NCBI GenBank assembly: GCA_035516795.1
Contig: DATIZX010000076.1
Span: forward strand, 8,174 to 72,173
Source of the DNA: DATJBF01 sp035516795
GTDB lineage: Bacteria > Verrucomicrobiota > Verrucomicrobiia > Palsa-1439
Direction: 5' to 3'
DNA: 64,000 nt
Shown here one piece after another: positions 44,254 through 53,481 of this stretch. Numbering within the stretch: the first letter of the stretch is position 1; every line of letters begins with the position of its first letter. The position numbers were made by a program, and so were the translations under genes. Under the pieces are notes generated by a model. The model was not told where the DNA came from. It was given only the letters and a program-made list of their open reading frames with translations, and searched no databases.

Positions 44254-46410
44254 ATGCGTTGGCGGAACCTTTCAACTTTGTCGGGTGGATTGCTCATTTG
44301 TCTTGTGGCGGCGGGTCAGATTGCGCATCCCACGAACCTTGCAGCAGTGGATCTTCCCTATAACAGCACCTGTCCCATCGTTTATGACAACGACTCGCAT
44401 GATGACATGTACACCGACGAATATCTGCTGGCTCTGGCCAGCGCTGGTGAAATCACACTGAAAGGCATGATCACCACCTCGGGTGGCTGGCGGGAGCCGC
44501 TATTCCCCGATCCGGTTTTTGTATTTCAATGGCCCTTGGCAGGTCGGAGCGAAATCGTCGGCAAGGCCTGGCGCAGTGGCTTCACCAATCTTCCAACGCC
44601 AGTGGCCGGTTCCGGCAGCGCACTGCTCAAACCCTCCTCGGGGCTTATCGAAGATACTTTGCCCGACGACACTCCCGGCGCCCGCCTGATCGTCAATGAA
44701 GCGAAGAACGCGAGCCCCAGTCAGCCGCTCGTAGTCGTGATGGGCGGTCCGCCAACCACTTTGGCCAGTGCCTATCTGCTCGATCCGTCAATTGCCGACA
44801 ACGTGGTGTTGGCTTGGCTTGGCGGAGGTCCGGGCGAAAACGATATGCAAAACTACAACGATCTCGTGGACCGTTGGGCCACATACATTGTCGTTCATCG
44901 ACTGCGCGTTGTGCTCTTCGGACCGGTGTTTAATCAGGCCCCATTGGTGCCGAAATCGCAGTTGACGGAGTTGCCGAACACCGAGTTGCGTCCTTGGATG
45001 ATCGACAAGGAATTGCCCAACGCGAATCTGCCGAACGGATTCGATCACGATGCACCACCAGCCATCAGTCTGCTACGCCCGGATTATGTCTTTGCCGCAA
45101 AGCCCAAATCCTTCAGCAGCGTCGATGCGAGCGGCGTCATTACCCTTCAAGACGACCCGACCGGTAATATCCTGATGGTCACCCAAGCCGACCAGAACAT
45201 TGGAACCGAGGAGTGGTGGCGCGCGTTGGAAAACCCGGCGGCGTACGGCTACGACCCGTTGCCTCCCACGCTCACGCCGTTTGCTGGAACGCCGGCAGTA
45301 ATACCGGGGGGCATCGAAGCAGAAGATTTTGATTACGGTGGCCCTGAAGTTGCCTACCACGATCTCAATGTAAAGACGATGGACCAAAATGCGAAGCGAA
45401 ACATCACAACCTTTCGTGTAACCGACAACGTGGACTTCGATTACTGTTCGGATTTCAATGGCGGTTACGCGATTGCCCGGGCTCAGAAGGGGGAATGGCT
45501 CAACTACAGCGTCAACGTCACGACAGCCGGTTTGTACACGCTTCACGCTCGCGTCTCCTCATCCGGCAATGGCGGGATATTTCACGTCGCCTTCGATAGC
45601 GTCGATAAAACCGGGCCAATCAAGATTCCCAACACTCACTATTTGCAGAACTGGCGGACCATATCCACGGCACCTGTGGCTTTGGATTCAGGGCAACATG
45701 TCATGAGTATCATCATCGATGCCAACGGCGCTCACGGCGTGGCCGGTGACATCAACTACTTGGATTTCGAGTTGGGAGATTCTGTGGCTTCCAACCAGTC
45801 TGCTGTGCTTGGAACCTGGGACATTTCCATGAGGGGATCGAAGGACGGCGTGGGCTTGGTCACATTCAACGAGGACTCCACGTTGACCGGCTACGGAATC
45901 CGCACGGATTGTTCCGGCGTCTTCCAACTCTCCGGATCGTGGCAGAAGGGCCGGAGGGGAATTCTGGTCACTGCTATTCGGGATTCCGACTGTGGATCCG
46001 TTCAGACACAACTGAGACTCACGGTGCAAAGCAACGGGCGTCTTCTTGCCGCGGCGGACGGCAGTAGCAGGTCTCGCTGGCAAGGTGACAGGGCACCGAC
46101 CGAACCCATTCTAGATGGATACTGGTTTGGCACAATTCGAATGCCAGGCACGCACACCACTTCGTCTCAAGTATACAGGCTGATTCCCGAGGGAGATCTG
46201 CCTGGCGTATTCGACATCAGCGATGGGAACACGGATGCGCCTCTGGGCGAAGGCATCGTAACTTCGGCGCATTTGGTTGAAGCCTATTTGACCATCAACG
46301 GGAATCCCGCTGCTTTTATTGGCCGATTCAACTCTGTAAAACGAATCTTGAAGCTGAAAACAGCAAACAGGGCGGCAAGAAGAATCATCATCAAGGCCAG
46401 CCAGCAGTAA
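44254..46410 (+). CDS. Secreted nucleoside-hydrolase-like protein with CBM6-like domain, copy 1
   Basis: A 718-residue exported protein with an N-terminal signal peptide (hydrophobic GGLLICLVAAGQIA). The catalytic domain resembles inosine-uridine nucleoside hydrolases: VYDNDSHDDMYTDEYLLAL at residues 44-62 stands where the DxDxxxDD calcium site is expected but is one residue shorter. A CBM6-like beta domain begins at IEAEDFDYGGPEVAYHDLN (about residue 353) and ends near 510. The last 200 residues form an unidentified beta-rich domain. It is a tandem paralogue of the next gene. It may release ribose or another sugar from nucleosides outside the cell; the altered site makes the substrate uncertain. 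Confidence 0.78.
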   Translation: MRWRNLSTLSGGLLICLVAAGQIAHPTNLAAVDLPYNSTCPIVYDNDSHDDMYTDEYLLALASAGEITLKGMITTSGGWREPLFPDPVFVFQWPLAGRSEIVGKAWRSGFTNLPTPVAGSGSALLKPSSGLIEDTLPDDTPGARLIVNEAKNASPSQPLVVVMGGPPTTLASAYLLDPSIADNVVLAWLGGGPGENDMQNYNDLVDRWATYIVVHRLRVVLFGPVFNQAPLVPKSQLTELPNTELRPWMIDKELPNANLPNGFDHDAPPAISLLRPDYVFAAKPKSFSSVDASGVITLQDDPTGNILMVTQADQNIGTEEWWRALENPAAYGYDPLPPTLTPFAGTPAVIPGGIEAEDFDYGGPEVAYHDLNVKTMDQNAKRNITTFRVTDNVDFDYCSDFNGGYAIARAQKGEWLNYSVNVTTAGLYTLHARVSSSGNGGIFHVAFDSVDKTGPIKIPNTHYLQNWRTISTAPVALDSGQHVMSIIIDANGAHGVAGDINYLDFELGDSVASNQSAVLGTWDISMRGSKDGVGLVTFNEDSTLTGYGIRTDCSGVFQLSGSWQKGRRGILVTAIRDSDCGSVQTQLRLTVQSNGRLLAAADGSSRSRWQGDRAPTEPILDGYWFGTIRMPGTHTTSSQVYRLIPEGDLPGVFDISDGNTDAPLGEGIVTSAHLVEAYLTINGNPAAFIGRFNSVKRILKLKTANRAARRIIIKASQQ

Positions 46411-46430
46411 GTCAAATCACCTCATCTCCC

Positions 46431-48299
46431 ATGTGCTCGCGATTCAGAAATAAGTATTCAAAAGCCACGCTGCTCGTCGCGATCGTGCTGCCGCTTGCCC
46501 TGCAGGAACTCCTTGCCATTTCACTTCCATACGATCACACCTGCCCCGTGGTCTATGATAACGACTCCCACGATGATATGTACACGGACGAGTATCTGCT
46601 CGCATTGGCCAGCGCCGGTTCGATCGCTCTCAAGGGCATGATTACCAGTTCCTGTGGCTGGAGCGAGCCGCTGTTTCCCGATCCCGTTTTCGTGTTTGAA
46701 TGGCCGTTGGCGGGTCGGAGCGAAATCGTGGGCAAAGCCCTACGCAGTGGGATGACGAACGCGCCCACCCCGGTCGCCGGCTCCGGTGTCGCCTTGGTTA
46801 AACCTGTTTCCGGAGTTATCGAAGACACCGCACCAGTGGACACGCCGGGCGCTCATCTGATTGTGGATCAAGCGAACAACGCCTCCGCCAGTCAGCCGCT
46901 GGTTGTCATCATGGGCGCGCCTCCCACGACCGTGGCCAGTGCCTATCTGCTCGATAACTCGATTACCGATCGTGTCGTCCTCGCTTGGCTAGGTGGTGGT
47001 CCTGGTGAAAATCAGATGCAGAATTACAACGATGTGGTTGACCCATGGGCGACGCAGATCGTTGTCCGGCGCTTTCGCACCTATCTCTTCGGTCCAGTGT
47101 TCGACCAATCCCCGGTCGTAACCAAATCTGATCTGGCTGCTCTGTTGCCCCATACCGAACTGCGCCAATGGATGATCGACAAGAACTTGCCAAACGCCAA
47201 CCTGCCCAATGGACGCGATCACGATGCGCCACCAGCAATTACTTTGATGCGGCCGGATTACATCGTTGGGGCGGAGACGAAGTCCTTCGATTACGCCGAT
47301 GCGAACGGGAACGTTTTCCTAAAAGATGACGCGAACGGAAATGTCATGATGGTTACGAATGTGAATGAATCCATCGGCACTTCCGAATGGTGGCGCGCTC
47401 TCACAAATCTCGCCGCTTACGGCGGCAGTCCTCTGCCACCCGTGCTAACTCCGTACGGGGGTGTTCCGGCCCAAATTCCCGGCACCATTCAGGCCGAGAA
47501 TTACGATTATGGTGGCCCCGAGGTCGCCTACCACGATCTCGATGTCAAAGTCATGGACGATAACGCGACTCGCTCGATCACGACATTTCGAGTTACCGAT
47601 TGGGTTGATTTCGATCCGGCCAGTGGCGATGCCGGCGGCTATGCTCTCGCCGTCGCACAGCCCACCGAATGGGAGGATTATACTGTCAACGTCCTGCAGT
47701 CCGGGTTATACACAATCGACGCTCGCGTTGCCTCCAAAGGGGCCGGGGGTTCGTTCCATATCGAATTTGACGGATCGAACGTTACCGGCTCCATGTTCGT
47801 CCCGGACACGGGCGATTGGCAAAACTGGCAGACAATTACCGCCAGCAATATCAGTCTTACTGCCGGGCAGCAAACGATGCGCATTGTGATGGATACCGGT
47901 GGAGTTTCGAATCTGGTGGGCGACATCAATTACGTGCGCATCTGGACCGCCGGTGAAAACGGGCCCGACGACGATCCCGATGGCGATGGCTTCAGCAATT
48001 CACAGGAAGACATGCTGGGAACCGATCCGCTCGACGCCGACAGCCATATCGCGTTGGAAATTTCGCCGCAGAACGATGACTCCATAAAGTTGGACTACCA
48101 ATCAGTCGTCCGTCGACTCTACACCATCGAGTACAAAGACGGTTTTGCGGAGACGAATTGGACATCGATTACGAACTGCGAAGATATCGCCGGCACGGGT
48201 TCGATCACCAGTTATATCGACGATGGCAGCGGCACCGGCTCTGCGCCCACGGCAACGACGAATCGCTTCTACCGTCTGCGAGTGACTTTGCCTCCCTAG
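46431..48299 (+). CDS. Secreted nucleoside-hydrolase-like protein with CBM6-like domain, copy 2
   Basis: A 622-residue exported protein, collinear with the preceding one through the hydrolase and CBM6-like domains. The signal peptide core is ATLLVAIVLPLALQELLA and the metal-site region again reads VYDNDSHDDMYTDEY. The CBM6-like domain starts IQAENYDYGGPEVAYHDLD. The C-terminus differs: a thrombospondin-type-3-like calcium repeat (DDDPDGDGFSNSQEDMLGTD) is followed by a roughly 100-residue beta domain often seen at the ends of verrucomicrobial secreted proteins. The gene starts 20 bases after copy 1, so the two are probably co-transcribed. Confidence 0.78.
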   Translation: MCSRFRNKYSKATLLVAIVLPLALQELLAISLPYDHTCPVVYDNDSHDDMYTDEYLLALASAGSIALKGMITSSCGWSEPLFPDPVFVFEWPLAGRSEIVGKALRSGMTNAPTPVAGSGVALVKPVSGVIEDTAPVDTPGAHLIVDQANNASASQPLVVIMGAPPTTVASAYLLDNSITDRVVLAWLGGGPGENQMQNYNDVVDPWATQIVVRRFRTYLFGPVFDQSPVVTKSDLAALLPHTELRQWMIDKNLPNANLPNGRDHDAPPAITLMRPDYIVGAETKSFDYADANGNVFLKDDANGNVMMVTNVNESIGTSEWWRALTNLAAYGGSPLPPVLTPYGGVPAQIPGTIQAENYDYGGPEVAYHDLDVKVMDDNATRSITTFRVTDWVDFDPASGDAGGYALAVAQPTEWEDYTVNVLQSGLYTIDARVASKGAGGSFHIEFDGSNVTGSMFVPDTGDWQNWQTITASNISLTAGQQTMRIVMDTGGVSNLVGDINYVRIWTAGENGPDDDPDGDGFSNSQEDMLGTDPLDADSHIALEISPQNDDSIKLDYQSVVRRLYTIEYKDGFAETNWTSITNCEDIAGTGSITSYIDDGSGTGSAPTATTNRFYRLRVTLPP

Positions 48300-48318
48300 A
48301 GAAGCTTGGACGTCACGA

Positions 48319-49392
48319 TCAAGCTCTACGGTGCCGAAGCCGGTCCAAGGCCACCGCGACGATGATGATGATGCCGATGACCATTTCTTGCACCCACTTG
48401 GGCCAGCCCATTTGTTGTCCGCCCGTGTACAGCATCGTAATGGTCAGCGCCCCGATGATCGTGCCGAGAATGGAACCTTCCCCGCCAGTAAAACTCGCGC
48501 CACCGATAATCACTGCTGCAATCACGAACAGCTCATACATTACCGCCGTGGTTGGTTGCCCGATACCGCCGATGTAGGAGAATTGCATTAACCCGGCCAC
48601 GCCACAGAAAAATCCGCTGGCTGTGTACACGAATAATTTCGTCCGCCCCACCGACACACCGCACAATCGAGCAGTTTCTTCGTTGGAACCGACGGCGAAG
48701 ATATGCCGGCCCAAACGTGTATATCGCAGTAGCAACGCCGCAATAACGACCCCAACGATCAGAATCCACACCCCGGTCGGCAAAAGAATGCCGCTATGCC
48801 CATGCGTCGATAACGTTGGGTCCATGATTCTATTGATCCAGGTGTCTTGCGGCGGGTAAATGTCGCGTTCGCGAGCAATGCCTTTGGCCAGCCCGCGAAA
48901 CATTCCCATCGTGCCGAGAGTCACGATAAACGGCACGAGCCGCAGCCCAACGATGATGCCTCCATTCGCCAAACCAGCCACCGTAGTGATGACGACGCCA
49001 GCCAAAACCGCGAGAATGGGCGCGAGCACCGGATGCAGGGCCACCACGCTCTGCACCGAACCGTCCGCACCGGCCACGTTCAAATTAAGAACCCACGCCA
49101 CCGTGACCACCGACAGCGCAATCAGCGAACCGGCGGAGAGATCAATGCCCCCGGCGACAATCACCATCGTCATGCCCAGGCCAGCCGTGGCATACACGCA
49201 ACTCTGGCGCAGGATGTTTTCGAGGTTGCGCAGGGTATAGAATTTCCCGCCCTCGACGAGTACGGCAAAAAAGATAAACACGGCAAGAAGCGCAATGAAC
49301 CGCCCAAAAACATTGCCCAAAACAAGTTTGGGTCGCCTGCGGTGCTCCTCCGTGGCGTTCGGCACCAGGGGAGTTTCAATGGGATCGCTCAT
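48319..49392 (-). CDS. Ribose-type sugar ABC transporter permease (RbsC-like)
   Basis: A 357-residue inner-membrane permease of the BPD_transp_2 family with eight to ten membrane segments. Family landmarks are TAGLGMTMVIVAGGIDLSAGS, ANGGIIVGLRLVPFIVTLGT and IFAVGSNEETARLCGVSV. It is the membrane channel of a monosaccharide importer with the ATPase and binding protein encoded just upstream; its start overlaps the ATPase stop as ATGA. It ends 19 bases from the convergent hydrolase gene. Confidence 0.93.
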   Translation of the reverse strand: MSDPIETPLVPNATEEHRRRPKLVLGNVFGRFIALLAVFIFFAVLVEGGKFYTLRNLENILRQSCVYATAGLGMTMVIVAGGIDLSAGSLIALSVVTVAWVLNLNVAGADGSVQSVVALHPVLAPILAVLAGVVITTVAGLANGGIIVGLRLVPFIVTLGTMGMFRGLAKGIARERDIYPPQDTWINRIMDPTLSTHGHSGILLPTGVWILIVGVVIAALLLRYTRLGRHIFAVGSNEETARLCGVSVGRTKLFVYTASGFFCGVAGLMQFSYIGGIGQPTTAVMYELFVIAAVIIGGASFTGGEGSILGTIIGALTITMLYTGGQQMGWPKWVQEMVIGIIIIVAVALDRLRHRRA

Positions 49393-50915
49393 GTTTCTTC
49401 CTGTCCGATGGCGGCCGTCATCAGCTTTTGTTCATTCCAATCGTCGCGCTCACGAGCTTCGCCGAGCCGACCGCGGCACATGACGGCAATGCGGTCGCAC
49501 ACGCCGAGCAGTTCGGGAATGTAGCTGCTTACCATTAGCACCGCTTTCCCTCGGGCTGCCAGTTCGTCAATCAGCCGGTAAATCTGCGCCTTTGATCCCA
49601 CGTCGATTCCACGGGTCGGTTCGTCCAGCAACAGGACGTCAACGTCGGCATGCAGCAAACGCGCGATGGCTACTTTCTGTTGATTGCCGCCAGACAGATC
49701 GCCAAGTCGTTGGGACGCATTCAGACATTTGATAGGAATTTGCGCGATCCACGGCTCACAGGCCGCCCGCTGTCGCGAAGGCAACACGAATCGCCAAGGT
49801 CCCAGCCCCTGCAGTCGCGGCAGAGTCACATTCTCAGCAATGCTCAAACCGTACGCCAAACCTTCCATCCTCCGATCCTCGCTCACCATACCCACGCGCT
49901 CTGTCCAGCGTTGCGAAGGCGTCTGCGCACCTTGAAAAACGCCGACGCGAATTTCGCCGCGTTGGACACGATCCAGTCCGAAAATCGTGCGCATCAACTC
50001 CGTCCGTCCGGCGCCAATCAAACCGGAAATGCCCAACACTTCACCGCGCCGCAATCGCAAGGATGCTGCACGAGGTTTCGCGAAGCCGCTCAGTTCCTTG
50101 ATCTCGAGAACGACGTCGCCCGGCGTCCGCGACGAACGCGGGTATAACTCGTTTACCTCACGACCCACCATCAGCGCAATGATTCGATCCAGGGATGTGC
50201 CTACCGTTTTCCCCGTGCCGACAGTCTCACCGTCGCGTAACACCGTAAACCGGTCGGCGATTTGCTGCGCTTCCTCCAAAAAGTGAGAAATGTACACGAC
50301 GGAAATGCCGCGCGACTTCAAGCGGCGGATGAGCGCGAACAATCTCTCGATGTCTTTTGCCGTCAAAGAACTCGTTGGTTCATCCAGCACCAACACCCGA
50401 CAGTCGAGAGCGACCGCACGCGCGATCTCGACGAGTTGCTGCTGCGCGACAGACAACTGGCGCACCTGAATCTCGGGCACAATTTGGTCCAGCCCGACCG
50501 TGCTCAACGCCGCCGTCGCTCGCTGTCGCATGGCCTTCCATCGCACCAGTGGACCGTGCGTCGGCTCGACGCCCAACAGGATGTTTTCCATCACGGACAA
50601 GTGCGGCGCCAGCGCCAGTTCCTGATAAATCATCGCCACGCCGCTGTGCCGCGCCCGCCACGGATTTCCCGGTGCGAAGGGCTTTCCATCGAGAAACATT
50701 CGGCCGTCGTCTGGTCGGAGGGCACCCGCAAGGATCTTCATCAACGTGCTTTTGCCGGCACCGTTCTCCCCAACCAGCGCCATCACTTCGCCGGGCATCA
50801 CGACAAGATCGACTCCCCGCAATGCCTCGGTGGCGCCGAAACGCTTGCGCACCCCGCGCATTTCGAGGCGCGCCGAATCAGGCTTGGCAGATTCGTCGGC
50901 GGAGGGGACCATCAA
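49389..50915 (-). CDS. Sugar ABC transporter ATP-binding protein, double domain (RbsA/MglA-like)
   Basis: A 508-residue ATPase with two ABC domains. The first has Walker A GENGAGKSTLMK, signature LSVAQQQLVEIARA and Walker B VLVLDEPTSSL. The second has the degenerate GLIGAGRTELMR normal for RbsA and MglA, with LSGGNQQKVAIARLL and LLLDEPTRGID. It powers uptake of a monosaccharide, ribose-like by family. It lies between binding-protein and permease genes with gaps of three or fewer bases. Confidence 0.93.
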   Translation of the reverse strand: MMVPSADESAKPDSARLEMRGVRKRFGATEALRGVDLVVMPGEVMALVGENGAGKSTLMKILAGALRPDDGRMFLDGKPFAPGNPWRARHSGVAMIYQELALAPHLSVMENILLGVEPTHGPLVRWKAMRQRATAALSTVGLDQIVPEIQVRQLSVAQQQLVEIARAVALDCRVLVLDEPTSSLTAKDIERLFALIRRLKSRGISVVYISHFLEEAQQIADRFTVLRDGETVGTGKTVGTSLDRIIALMVGREVNELYPRSSRTPGDVVLEIKELSGFAKPRAASLRLRRGEVLGISGLIGAGRTELMRTIFGLDRVQRGEIRVGVFQGAQTPSQRWTERVGMVSEDRRMEGLAYGLSIAENVTLPRLQGLGPWRFVLPSRQRAACEPWIAQIPIKCLNASQRLGDLSGGNQQKVAIARLLHADVDVLLLDEPTRGIDVGSKAQIYRLIDELAARGKAVLMVSSYIPELLGVCDRIAVMCRGRLGEARERDDWNEQKLMTAAIGQEET

Positions 50916-50918
50916 CGG

Positions 50919-51896
50919 TTACTCGAGGCCGCACAATTTGCGGACTTCGGGATCGGTCGCCAACTTCTCTTTGGTGACGAGCTCCGTACCGGTGTCGATC
51001 ACAGCCGGCACCTTCTCCTTACGGATAACCTTTACGAGGGTTTGCACCACCAGGTATCCCATCTTGGCTGGATTCTGCGCCACCAGAGCATCGATGGTTC
51101 CATTCTGGACATCCTCGACCAACCGCTTGGAAGTGTCGAATCCAACAAACTTGGCGTCCACTTTGACGCCGCTCTTTTGCAGGTCTTCCAGTGCGGAGGC
51201 AAGTCCGATCGTGGAATAAAGATTGCAGGCGAACAAACCATCCAAGTTGAGCCGGCCATCCTTCACGAATTTCTCCAGCGTGTTGGCCGCGGCAGTTTTG
51301 CACCCTTCGATGGTTCCCGTGTCGGGATAGGGATCGGCGACAACGTCATAACCCGCGGCTTTGGCAGCCTCGATAAACCCGGCGGCACGCGCTTCGGTGC
51401 TTCCCGTGCCCTGGACAAACCGCATGCACATGACCCGCGCCGCCTTCTTGTGGCCAATCAATCGGGCCAATTCCTGCGCGCCAAGCACGCCACCATGTTT
51501 GTTGTCCGTCGCCACAAAGCTGCTCTGCGCGGTGCCATCGACAGCGGAGTCGAACACGACAACCGGGATGCCCGCGGCCACCGCATCCTCGACTTCCCGG
51601 CGTGTGGCAATCTTGTTCAACGGTGCCAGCGCTATGCCTTGCACTCCCATGTTGACCATGTTCTCGATGATCTTGTTCTGCTCAGCGATTTCAGTTTCGG
51701 TGACTGTACCCTCCCACTTCATCGTCACGCCCAATTCTTGCGCCGCATTCTCAGCACCTTTGTGCACCGTTTCCCAGAACTCGCCGCCCGTACTCTTCGG
51801 AATAACGGCAATGGTCAGCTTGTCTTGCGCGAAAGAACTGCCGAGCCAGCCACCGGTAATCAGGATTGCCAGGAGTGCGATAACAGTCTTCTTCAT
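50919..51896 (-). CDS. Sugar ABC transporter periplasmic binding protein (RbsB-like)
   Basis: A 325-residue exported protein with a signal peptide (MKKTVIALLAILITGG, cleavage near SSFAQD) and a Peripla_BP_4 fold: LTIAVIPKSTGGEFWETVHKG, IIENMVNMGVQGIALAPLNK and VVVFDSAVDG. ATG 51896 has a GGAGAG ribosome binding site seven bases upstream; longer readings run into SDR relic DNA. It captures a sugar, probably ribose or another pentose or hexose, for the permease. Ligand specificity cannot be read from sequence. Confidence 0.92.
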   Translation of the reverse strand: MKKTVIALLAILITGGWLGSSFAQDKLTIAVIPKSTGGEFWETVHKGAENAAQELGVTMKWEGTVTETEIAEQNKIIENMVNMGVQGIALAPLNKIATRREVEDAVAAGIPVVVFDSAVDGTAQSSFVATDNKHGGVLGAQELARLIGHKKAARVMCMRFVQGTGSTEARAAGFIEAAKAAGYDVVADPYPDTGTIEGCKTAAANTLEKFVKDGRLNLDGLFACNLYSTIGLASALEDLQKSGVKVDAKFVGFDTSKRLVEDVQNGTIDALVAQNPAKMGYLVVQTLVKVIRKEKVPAVIDTGTELVTKEKLATDPEVRKLCGLE

Positions 51897-51960
51897 GGTG
51901 CTCTCCGTGATCGTTTTCAGCCAGACTAAGACTTTTCCAGACGTTGGCAAGCTTTGCGTG

Positions 51961-52020
51961 ACACGAATTGCCTTCCCAGGCCCCGGTGACGATCGCGACC
52001 TTACCAACGAGTTTCTTTGA
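51961..52020 (-). pseudogene. Relic of a short-chain dehydrogenase gene (N-terminal fragment)
   Basis: In one frame of the minus strand this stretch encodes KKLVGKVAIVTGAWEG, which matches the universal SDR opening (GKVAIVTGAxxGIG) and then loses the pattern. There is a stop codon upstream in frame and no start codon. It sits between the frameshifted alcohol dehydrogenase and the binding-protein gene. It looks like the surviving start of an SDR gene whose remainder was deleted, leaving the importer genes next to it. Confidence 0.5.
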
Positions 52021-52044
52021 GTCTGCACTCGTTGCGTTGCTTCA

Positions 52045-53056
52045 TCATTTCATCGTCAGCACGACACGAAATCGCGCCTTACCACTCAGCATACGGTCAT
52101 AGGCTTCGTTCACGCGGTCCAGCGGAAAAACTTCATTCATCGAGCGCACGCCGGCGTGGGCGCTGAAAGACAGGGTGTCTTGCGAGTCAATGGATGTACC
52201 GGAATACCAGCCTTTCACCGAGCGTTGCCCGACAATCAACACCAACGGCGAGATTTGCAGAGCCTCGGCTGCGCCGACGACAATCAACGTGCCCTTCACA
52301 GCCAGTCCGCCCTGAACCACCCTCATGGCCGCGCCAGCGGCGACTGTCGAAATGATGACGCTCGCACCACCGAGCTTCTGCAACTCTGCGGCGAGATCCT
52401 GCGACTGGCTGTCGATGTAGACCGCTGCACCCAACTGCCGGGCGAGCGGTTCTTTGTCCTTGCCACGAGCGATGGCGACAACGTTGAAGCCCATCTTCGC
52501 GGCGTACTGCACCCCCAGATATCCCAACCCACCAATTCCAAGCATCGCGACAATGTCGCCCGCGCGCCCCTGAGTTTCGCAAGGCATTGAACGTCGTTAC
52601 CCCGGCGCACAGCAGCGGCGCAGCGTCCACGGGAGGCAATTCATTTGGAAACCTCGCCACGGCGCTCACGGGGGCGATCATGTACTCACCGTAACCCCCG
52701 TCGAAGCTGATGCCCGTGACTTGCTGAGTCTCGCACGCAAACTGATCCCCGCGCCGGCACGGGTCGCACCGACCGCAGTAACCGCCGTGCCAACCGACAC
52801 CCACGCCTTGGCCCGGCGTCCATCCAATCACGTCCGCGCCGATGGCATCGATGGTGCCGGCCACTTCATGCCCCGGAACGCGCGGGTATTGAATCCCGGG
52901 CCAATGGCCCTCCTTCACCAGCGAATCGCTGTGACAAATGCCGCAAGCCGCCATCTTGATCCGGACAACTCCCGGCGACGGCTGGGGTATTGGTTTTTCG
53001 ACAATCTCAAACTGTCGTTTCGGCGCTGAAATTTGTGCCACACGCATTGTAGTCAT
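52045..53056 (-). pseudogene. Zinc-dependent alcohol dehydrogenase (AdhP-like), frameshifted
   Basis: Residues 1 to about 167 read in one frame from ATG 53056, with CGICHSDSLVKEGHW (catalytic zinc Cys and substrate Ser), PGHEVAGTIDAIG and the structural zinc cysteines in YCGRCDPCRRGDQFAC. The rest, VAMLGIGGLGYLGVQYAAKMGF (NAD site) to FRVVLTMK, is in another frame. The break falls in a GGGGCGCGCGGG run near 52570. Inserting two bases there would restore a normal SGAR-AGD junction and a roughly 340-residue enzyme. It may be a real mutation or a sequence error. An AAGGCAG ribosome binding site precedes the start. Confidence 0.85.
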
Positions 53057-53481
53057 AATTGTTCTGCCTTCTTTGATTTTCCGTTGATTCCACGCGTGTT
53101 GTCTTCGACCCTAATTGAGGTCGCGTTTATTCACCTCACTTCACGTTTGCCATCACGCCAGCTTCGCAAGTTCGTCCAGACGCGAGCGCATGCCAAGTGG
53201 ATAACCTGCTAAAGGAAGGACAGGAAGATTTCCTGCCGCGCGCCGATGCTGGTCCAAATGGTCGTGAAGTGCTCTCCGAAGCGCATGCCAGCGCGCGGGC
53301 CCGGGGTTACCCGCGTCACCATGCGCGCCAAACTCATCCACTTCAGTTTGCATCTTGGTCAGGACCAAGACTCCAAGGCGTGAGGGGCTGTTTCGTCCAA
53401 GTCAGTTCCACGACATGGTTTGGATCCGCCGCATGAATGTTTTGACCCTTCGACATCCCCATTGCATTTGCAGAAGCACGC
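53057..53481. other. Intergenic region between alcohol dehydrogenase and S53 peptidase
   Basis: About 425 bases separating two divergent genes. It contains the palindrome at 53106-53123 close to the dehydrogenase start. On the minus strand there is a 50-codon open stretch without a recognisable product (53200-53350), probably chance or an unknown relic. Promoters for both directions must lie here, but no convincing boxes were found. Confidence 0.4.
53106..53123. promoter_or_regulatory. Imperfect palindrome, possible operator of the alcohol dehydrogenase
   Basis: CGACCCTAATTGAGGTCG is an 18-bp imperfect palindrome (14 of 18 positions symmetric, with perfect 5-bp CGACC/GGTCG arms), centred about 60 bases upstream of the dehydrogenase start. 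This is where a dimeric regulator would act on the promoter. No regulator gene is adjacent. Confidence 0.3.

Noticed and set aside
50262..51929. A 555-codon open frame on the plus strand
   Set aside because: Antisense to the double ATPase and binding-protein genes of the importer. The predicted protein is rich in His, Arg and Gln without any motif.
53153..53368. Minus-strand open frames of 50-70 codons upstream of the S53 peptidase
   Set aside because: No recognisable motif in either frame and no start signals; may be chance, so not listed as a gene.
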